DNA of 64,000 nt from Campylorhamphus procurvoides (lineage: Eukaryota; Chordata; Aves; Passeriformes; Dendrocolaptidae): assembly GCA_013396655.1 (NCBI GenBank), contig WBMV01006671.1, positions 1,302,847 through 1,366,846 on the forward strand, read 5' to 3'. The notes beneath the pieces are model-generated. The model did no database searches. It worked only from the letters and a program-made list of their open reading frames with translations, and was not told where the DNA came from. This document shows, piece after piece, positions 1-9,200 of the stretch (position 1 is the stretch's first letter; the number at the start of each line of letters is the position of its first letter). Position numbers and translations under genes: made by a program.

Positions 1-91
1 TGATCTCAGTCTATTTTGACTGACTTTAAGATGTATATATAAGAATTGTGCAAAAGCTTCTTTAGCTCATAAATGTTTTTATTTTACCCAG

Positions 92-281
92 GAGTATGTC
101 TCCAAACCTTTCAAATAGATCATCTCCACTTACATTTAATGTAGTGAATCATACCAGTGGTACAGACTACACTGATCCTTTTGCAAATGGTGCAGACATT
201 CAGATCAGCAACATAGATTACAGATTGTCCAGAAAAGAGTTGCAGCAAAATTTACAAGAAATTTTCTCAAGATATGGCAAG
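92..281 (+). CDS. MARF1: MARF1 exon a: linker and start of RRM2
   Basis: The acceptor is tttaccca-G before 92 and the donor is GTAAAG at 282. The first base completes a codon begun in the upstream exon, outside the window. Residues 1-63: a polar Ser/Asn linker, then the first strand and helix of the RRM, with [10 protein letters not shown] (RNP2-like) and [16 protein letters not shown]. The exon ends in phase 0. The methionine at 96 is internal and is not the start of the protein. Confidence 0.95.
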
Positions 282-3200
282 GTAAAGGCTCAAATTCCTT
301 TGTTAAGTCTGTTTTCTAAGTACTTCCTGTTTATGTATTTAGGGGCGTGTTTATGGTTTAGCTTCAGGTGAGCAACAATGAAAACGTATACAAGCAGGAC
401 TTTTTAAAACTTTATTAAAAGGAGGTATTGTGGGTTTTTTCCTTTAAAAAGACCAGATCATCACTTGCACTAAGGTTTTAATTTGCATGTCATCTTCATA
501 GAACTCGCATTCTGAGGTTTTGTATGTAAAATTCTTAGTAAGTGGCTCATTAGTCATGCCGAGAAGAGACTTAGGCTTTAACAGGATAACCTTTTTAAGC
601 TGTAAGGCTGAATTCCAAATGCCAGCTTAAGAATCACAGTAAAAACTGAATTTCTCTTTTTGAATAAGAAGTGATCAGAAGCAGGGGGAGTGTGAATTAG
701 TAAAAAGCCACTATGGAAGGTAAGGTCATTTCTGCAGCAGTCCCATTTCTGTCTGATCTGTCAATGATATTCTTCTGGCATAATCTACATGGGAAGATAA
801 TGCTGATGTTAATGTCCAGGTTCCCTGCACTTGGCTCTTGTTTGCATTGTCCTTTGCATTGTATTTGGCTCTTGACCAAAGCAAGATGGTGCTACTCTAG
901 TGGTGGCTTGACTGGGGTTCATATTTTGTTATGAATGTTTGAGGTGTTTCCTTCCTCAGGTAAAAAGCGTTGAGCTCAGTCCTCACACAGACTACCAGCT
1001 GAAGGCTCTAGTTCAGATGGAAAATCTTCAAGAAGCAATCAGTGCTGTCAACAGTCTTCACAGATACAAAATTGGCAGTAAGAGGATCCAGGTCTCATTA
1101 GCAACGGGAGCTGCTAGTAAATCACTATCTCTACTTAGGTAATAAGCACTTTGGCATCTTCTTAATTGTCCTAGCATGTATTTAGTAGCTGAAAGATGAT
1201 TTAAAATACTGATTAAAGGAATGGTAGAGAAGTAAAGTCAAATCTGTCATAACCTGATCAATGTGTTAAATACAACTAGGTTAATTTTCAGTTTAGCGTT
1301 TTTACACTGCTTATATCCTGAGCTGCATCTCAAGAGGCTAGATCTCTGATGAATAGAGTTTAATAGCTTCACTACTATGCTTGCATTATACTGATATATC
1401 TCTTAACTTGTATGGCTGAGTTAAGGTTGCACTTGGCATCTTTATTTTTTCTTTCCTCTGAGAAAATGCATATGAATTGTGTCTTTAAGGATGGGTGCAC
1501 AGTTGAAATGCTGTTGGTGTTTCCTTGATGCATCTTCTAGATGGAAGATGATGCAACTAGAGTGCTGATGCTAGTGAGAATACAGGCATTTATTTTCTTC
1601 ATACTGAAAGAAAGCATTAGGATAAAGGTTGTCATTGTTTATTCATAGAATGAAACTGGTGCTTGGAGTGTAGAGTGTTCTACAGTTATGTACTACTTGC
1701 TATTGTACCAGTTAGAAGTTTATTTGGTTCTTGCCTGTTTAGAGTTTGTAATTTAATGGCCAGGCTGGTAACTTTTAATGCTGCAGCTTTGGTGTTGCAT
1801 TTTATAGGTGCCTGATTCTTACCACCACCTATGAAAGATGCAGCTCCTTCAGACACATAACCTGATGAGTTAGGAGAAATATTATTACTTGCACTGCCTA
1901 ATCTGAAATGACAACTTTGTAGTGCTGGAATGGGAGGGAATGCAATTTGTCCTGTTTTATTTATAGTCCATAAACTGCATTTGTAATTCTCACCAGCTTG
2001 GGCTGGAGTTTAATAATAACAGATTAATTTTGTGCTAATACTGCAAAACTTCTTTTGTAGCTCAGAAGCAATGTCCATTCTGCAGGATGCACCTGCTTGT
2101 TGTTTACCTGTGTTCAAATTCACAGAAATTTATGAGAAAAAGTAAGTACTAGAAGGAAAACAAGAACTTCTAAAAAGAATCTAGTCTTGTGTGATTTTTT
2201 TTTTCACCATGATTTATGGAGAGTAGCTAAATAGAGAGTTGTGGATTTTTGTGGTTAGGTGTTGCAGCATATTTTGTATCCAGAGGCAATGACTGGCCTT
2301 TCTTAAAGGGTTCCAGTTCGGTATTTTACTTCATTTTTCTACATTGGTAAGAATAGGTTCATTACCTTAACATTTTGCATAGAATAGTTTCTAGCATATT
2401 CCTGCTTGCTAAACAAAAAACGCAGAGTACAGCCTTGCCTTAACTGTGTTTGTAATGTGCTTTTATTCCCATCTTTCTTCTAGGTTTGGTCGTAAGTTAA
2501 TTGTATCAGACTTATATAAGCTGACGGATACTGTGGCAGTCCGTGAGCAGGGCGGTGGGAGGCTGGTGTGCCTCCTGCCCAGCAGCCAGGCCCGCCAGAG
2601 CCCACTGGGATCTTCCCAGTCCCACGATGGTTCATCAGCCAACTGTAGCCCTATAATATTTGAAGAGTTGGAATATCACGAGCCTGTTTGTAAGCAGCAT
2701 TGCCTGAATAAAGACTTTATGTAAGCTGTGTATAAAACACTATACAATCTTACAAAATATTTGAATGGTATTTGTCCTGTATAGGTATATTAAAGTTGAG
2801 GTATATATGTTCTCGTAGCCTGCTCTGGGCACTGTTTACATGCTTACAAGAACAAGTCAGAAAATAGTGAGGTGGCACAGGGACTTTTTTAGGCAATTCT
2901 CATGGGTTACGTGTCCAGGTAGGATGACTGTGTTCCAGCACAGCTGCCAGGATTGAACACCTTTTGAACAGAAGCTGGAAGGTACACTGTGTTCCTGTGG
3001 TGATGTAGGGAGGGTACCCATATTAGAGATTTCTATTATTTATTACATAATTGACTGGAACTGATCATTCTTTGTCCTCCAGCTACATTTAGTAAGTGAT
3101 TCATACTTGGTTGAAGGTTTCCTGAAGCCATGTATTAAGGTTTTTGTTTTGTTCAACAAAAGCCAGGTTGTGCTACTGGAGCAGTTATTAGGTGTTAACT

Positions 3201-6200
3201 GCCTGGTATGCGCTGCTAAAACTTCATTTGGAAGTTTTAATTTAATGGTGATAGAAATGTGGTCATCTAAATGTTACTTCTGGTAACTTGCTGTAGCTGT
3301 ATGAATTTTTGGGAGGGGGGGGGGAGATGAAAGTTGTTTGTGACTGTGCATAGTGCTGTTGTCAGCTAGTAGCAGTATATTTTATGCATTTAGTATAATG
3401 TTTACTGTGGAGGTGTGTGAGCACAGATATACTATGCCAAAGCTATATGTAGAATAAGCATATAAACTTGAACCTTTATTTTTGCAGTGAGCATGAGTTT
3501 GATCCAGATTCTTATAGAATTCCTTTCGTGATTTTGTCTCTGAAGACATTTGCTCCTCAAGTTCATAGTCTTCTACAGACACATGAGGGTACTGTGCCTT
3601 TACTAAGGTAAAATATTTTAATGTATGTTTCTAGTGTAAGGTCTGATAGGGTGAAGACTTAAAACCTCATGGAAATTACGGGTTGTATAAAAACTTCAGT
3701 TCTTGTGTAAGGTGGTATCCTCTATAGCAAATAAGTGCATTATGAAATTATTACTTTTGAAAGTCTTCTTGAGCAAAAACAGCACACTTATTTAAAAATG
3801 TGGTTTTTACAAAAATTTCTGTAATGTGTCAGTTGTTGAAGCTTCTTGCTCATGAAGTGTCTCAAAATAGTGATATTTTTAGAAGCATTGTTATTGTGGT
3901 ATTTTAGTGTATAATGTAAGCTTTTTTTCTTCCACAGTTTTCCTGATTGTTACATGTCTGAGTTCAATGATCTTGAAATGGTGCCAGAAGGCCAGGGTGG
4001 TGTTCCTTTAGAACATCTGATTACCTGTGTTCCTGGAGTTAACATTGCCACTGCCCAAAATGGCATTAAAGTTATTAAATGGATACATAACAAACCACCA
4101 CCTCCTACTGCAGGTAAATATTTCCATTTAAAACCTTTTCTCTGAACTATTATTTTTATGCTAAAAAGCTAAGCTAATAAATTCTCCTAATGAAATAGAC
4201 ATGTTATACAACTGTTAAACTCTTCAGGAAGAGAAACTTTTAGCTGCAGTGTTCATACTTTTTATTTTCTGCTATGCAGTAGCTTCTGTCCATAAATCAA
4301 GTGCAGTGCTTAGCGGAAGAATATTAGTGAAAGGTTCAGTAATACAACTTTTTTTTGGTTGTAGATCCTTGGCTTCTACGTTCCAAAAGCCCTGTGGGCA
4401 ATCCACAACTCATTCAGTTCAGTAGAGAAGTGATAGATCTCCTTAAAAGCCAACCATCTTGTGTCATCCCTGTCAGTAAATTCATCCCAACGTACCACCA
4501 CCACTTTGCGAAGCAGTGCCGAGTGTCTGACTATGGGTATTCCAAACTAATGGAGCTGCTGGAGGCAGTGCCTCATGTACTGCAAGTGAGTGATGTGGCT
4601 CTGTTCCTCTTGAACTGGGGAATTGTATTTGCAGCTCTCCAAATTACTGGCTGGTATTGTGAAATACATGCTGTGCAGTTACCCTATCCCACCTTCAGAG
4701 AGATGGTTAACTGAACCTTGGTGGGTAATTGTATTCTTCTTTGAGATGCCGTTTCTGTATAATTTTTATTGCGCCTACCCTTTCAAAGCAGCGTCTGGGG
4801 AAACAAACTCCTCATTTAAGCCTCTGGAATAAAGTTTGAAGTGCTTTTTACGTGTGGGTTGTGCTTGGGTAAGAGCTTTTAATTGCGCTGTGTATCATAA
4901 GAACACAGCAAATGCTGAGTGCTCATGAGTTGGGCTGAGGTGTGGAGTTTGTGACTTGAAGGATTTCTGTATGATATAGGTCATGTGATCTTATGTTACA
5001 AAACCACTATGGCCACATTAGCTTACTGTTTTGAACACCAGGTGGCTGTAGAATTTTTAAATAACCAATACAAATGTGCAGGAGTTTGCAATAGCACTTG
5101 TGAAGGAAGTGTTGATTTTTTTGATGGCATATGTCAGTACAGAAAGTGTGTGGCTTCATGAGGCTGCTGTTCCAAACACCGTCTCTGCTATAGTCCTTAT
5201 TTCCCACCTACCTATACTAGAACTGGCTCTTAAATACCTTTTGCTGAGGGTGCGGGAGATGAGTGACCAAATGAAATTTTCTTTCAGATCCTTGGCATGG
5301 GTTCCAAACGCTTGTTAACTCTAACACACAGAGCTCAAGTGAAGCGCTTTACTCAAGACTTGCTGAAGCTTCTCAAATCCCAGGCCAGTAAACAAGTTAT
5401 TGTGAGGGAATTCTTGCAGGCTTATCACTGGTAAGTTATCTTTAATAAAACAGAACAACTATCAATGGCTATCAATGGTGGCTTTAATACCCAGTGTGAG
5501 AGAAGTCAGCACTTGAAATCACAGTACAAAGCTGTGGCAACTATATTGCCTCTTCATTGTGATGTGGAAGTTCAAACTTCTGATGAAAACAAAAGCTCTC
5601 TGGTGTACTCCACTGCTGCTTTTAATCCTAGGCTCATTTAACTTTATGGGAGTTGGAAATGGGTTATTGTTTCATTAGTTCTCTTTGAAGCCATGGCTGC
5701 AAGGTTGGATTCAAGCAAGTAGGTTGTGGCACATTAACATGAACCATATAGCGAAAACTTAGTGTTAGGCTTTCTTTAGAGGAAAATATAAAAGGAATAA
5801 TTGTCAGGAGTTAGTCTTATTACTTTAACTGCATCTAGCAGTGGCAAAAATGAAGAATAATACCTCTTTGGAACATTCTGTTCTAGCATGATAAAAAATA
5901 GGAATTTTGTTTCTTTTTTTTTAACCTGATCTACTTGTACATGTGTTCTGTTGTGCATCATGTGCTAACAGCACCTTTTTGGGAGTGCACTTTTCTTCTC
6001 TATCCACACTTGGCAAAAATACATTTTTGGTTGTGTCTAAAACTGCCAAATGTAAAGTGAGCACTGGCTGCTTGTGAGCATATGTGATGTTTTCTTGCTT
6101 CTGAGAGACTTTTGGGGAGGTGGGAAAAGTAAAATGCATTTTAATATATTGCATAGTATTGGGAAGTTAATAAGGTGTTTGCCAGGATATGGTCTCAGCC

Positions 6201-9200
6201 TTCTCTTCAGACCTGTTCTCATTTGAGTGTCTGTAACTACTAAGCAAATACAGACTATTGAAAGTGTAGCCATATGGAGGTGTGCACACAGGACAATCAC
6301 ACTTTTCCTAAAGCACTTGAAAGCTGAGATTGAAAACTGTTACTTTACATTGTCACCACAACTAGTGTGAGGCATCCACTGATTGATATATACAGCTCTT
6401 TGTTCTACTGTCATGTGAACAATCAGTACATCTGATTTTTCTGGTTAGAATGGATTTCTAAGTTTTCCCTTCATTTCATAGGCTAGTGTTATTGCCATTA
6501 TAAAAACTGCCTTTTTTTTTTTAAGAATTTGAGGCTTATTTTCTCAGCTTTCAAAAATTTTCTGCCTACACAGCATGCATTAATACTAATTATACATACA
6601 ATTTTCTAAAACTTTTAGGTGCTTCTCTAAGGACTGGGATGTTACTGAGTATGGAGTGTGTGAACTGGCTGATATCATATCAGAAATTCCAGATACAACC
6701 ATCTGTTTGTCACAGCAAGACAGTGAAATGGTAATTTGTATTCCCAAAAGAGGTATGTCTGTGTGTATCTCTTGTACAGTTTCTAAATAAGTTTTTCTTT
6801 GACTATTTTAAAACTGCAGTAACTCAAGTGTATAGGAGTGGCTTGGATTTTTTTATAATTGTATTTCTACCTTTAAAACTTAAGTTGCTAACCTCTAGCA
6901 AATCAAGAATTTTTTTTTTTCGTCAAACACTTATAATGAAATAGACAGGAAAAGAGGTGGGAAAACACATAAAATAATATTATTCCTTCTGCGTGTGGTT
7001 AAGCTTTCTGTGGAACGATGAGAGAATAGGCTGTTTACATACAGAAAAAATAGCAACATAATTAGCTATTTGAAACCTCCTAAAATGCTGATTACCTGAG
7101 TATTTTGGACTTCAGACATGTGAGCTTAGTAAAGGTCTTCAGTAGTAGAAGAATATGGTGACTTAGCAGGATTTGTGATTAGGCTGAAAATCAGCCACTG
7201 TATTTTATTATATTCTGTTGCATTTTTGAAGTGCTGTGATGTAGCTCTTCCTTTGTTTATTAATTTTAGAACGTACACAAGAAGAAATTGAACGAACCAA
7301 ACAGTTTTCTAAGGAGGTTGTGGACTTACTGCGCCATCAGCCCCACTTTCGGATGCCCTTCAACAAATTTATTCCATGTTACCACCACCACTTTGGTCGT
7401 CAGTGCAAACTTGCTTACTATGGTTTTACAAAACTACTTGAACTCTTTGAAGCCATACCAGATGTCTTACTTGTAAGTTCTACAATCTTCAGCTGTACTG
7501 AAGCATTTTTCTGGGATCTACACAGTTGTCTCAGCAAAGGTTATATATCTCACAAACTTTAGTATGAGTTATAAACCATGTATCTGTAATGTTTAGACAG
7601 CTGCATTTAAGATCTTTCATGATAAGTGTTCTGGTAAAAAGGTCCAAAGTTTTGGGCACATTCAGGAGGCTATCTGTTAACAAATTCAAGTTTATTAAAG
7701 TTGCCTTCAACTTGTTTTAAAATAGTTAACTATTTAGCTGCTTATTTTGTAGTATTTCAGAATTACATAATTACATAGTTCTGCTTGCTGTATAAACAGC
7801 TTTAGAGTTGGCTGAGCCCTGGTGGATAACAAATGATTGCCTGCAAGTGCTGAGTTTTAGCTGCTGACCACAATTTGTTCATCCACACTGGCTAAATCAC
7901 TTTACAGAGTGTAATTCTGTTTTGTAGGTACTGGAATGTGGGGAGGAGAAAATCCTCACCCTCACCGAGGTGGAGCAAGTGAAAGCAGTTGCTGCCCAGT
8001 TTGTGAAGCTGCTGCGGTCGCAGAAGGACAACTGCCTGATGATGGCAGACCTGCTGCCCGAGTACAGCAAGACCTTTGGGTACTCCCTGCGCCTGCAGGA
8101 CTACGATGTGAGCTCAGTGCCAGCTCTGATGCAGAAGCTCTGCCACGTTGTAAAGGTGAACTCTTATCTTTGGCATTTATCTATCCAACGCTATGTTCAG
8201 GAATTTTCTGTCTCAAGTTACATGTCTCAGTATGTGGAATTAAATGTTTCTGCCAGCATTGTTGGGAGGAGGAAATTCCAAAAGGATTTTAAATGTAGTT
8301 TCTCTATCCTTATGATGTTCTCTGTATTATTCTGCAGGCTTTCAGCTTTCCCTTGGAATACTCATGCTTATTTTGCAGATAATAAAGATTCTATTATAGT
8401 ACTTATTTTAACAGTACAAGTTGTTTTTCCACTCTGCCTGACTTCTGTTAAAAAAGAATTTTCTTATAGCTGTTGTAGTTGTCAGTCTCTTAATGTTTCA
8501 GACATTTTGAGCTATGGTTTGAGACTTTGATTGTAAATAAATAGATGGTCTTACGTCAGTGGAAAAGAAACGTTACATGTTGGTTTAGTTGCTCCAGTTG
8601 TGTTAACTTAGTGGCTGGTGTTCAGGCTGGAGCTTAGTCAGGTCCAGTTGCCTTGGAACAAAGAGTTAAATCATACCTACCATGTGGACAGAAACTACCA
8701 CACAGCTATACCGATCTTGTAACTTCAAAGTAAATATTTCCATGTAATAAGCTTGATTTTGTGTGCTTTTGGCTAAGGGAGTATCAGATGCTGGTATGCA
8801 GTATCAGATACAGCTGTGCTCAAACCTCAGCTACACATCTGACTTAGAAATCCATCTTTGCCCTCTCCCTAACTTCCTTTCCAATTCATTTTCCAGGTTG
8901 TTGACACAGAGTCTGGCAAGCAAATTCAGCTGATCAACAGGAAATCTCTGCGCACTCTGACTGCCCAGCTGCTGGTCTTGCTGATGTCCTGGGATGGAAC
9001 AGCCTTTCCCTCTGTTGAACAACTTAAGCAGCATTATGAAACAGTCCATGGTACTTCACTTAATCCATGTGAATATGGATTTATTACCTTAACTGAGCTC
9101 TTGAAGAGTCTGCCTTACTTGGTTGAGGTGTGTAAGCTCTTGTCTTTCTGGTGTGTCTCATACTTTGGAAAGGCAATGTGACTGGAGGATATGCAAGTGT

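Noticed and set aside
1346..1396. A box C/D snoRNA-like pair (tctgatga then ctga) in a MARF1 intron
   Set aside because: The base before the C box does not fit, spacing is short and the flanks do not pair into a terminal stem. A second TGATGA...CTGA pair near 1865 fails the same way.
3315..3324. A run of ten G in a MARF1 intron, considered as a G-quadruplex
   Set aside because: A single run with too few neighbouring G tracts to claim a regulatory quadruplex.
7970..8530. A 186-codon open frame on the + strand that could be taken as a single-exon gene
   Set aside because: Its first part is the MARF1 LOTUS 6 exon; after the donor at 8156 it runs on into intron by chance.
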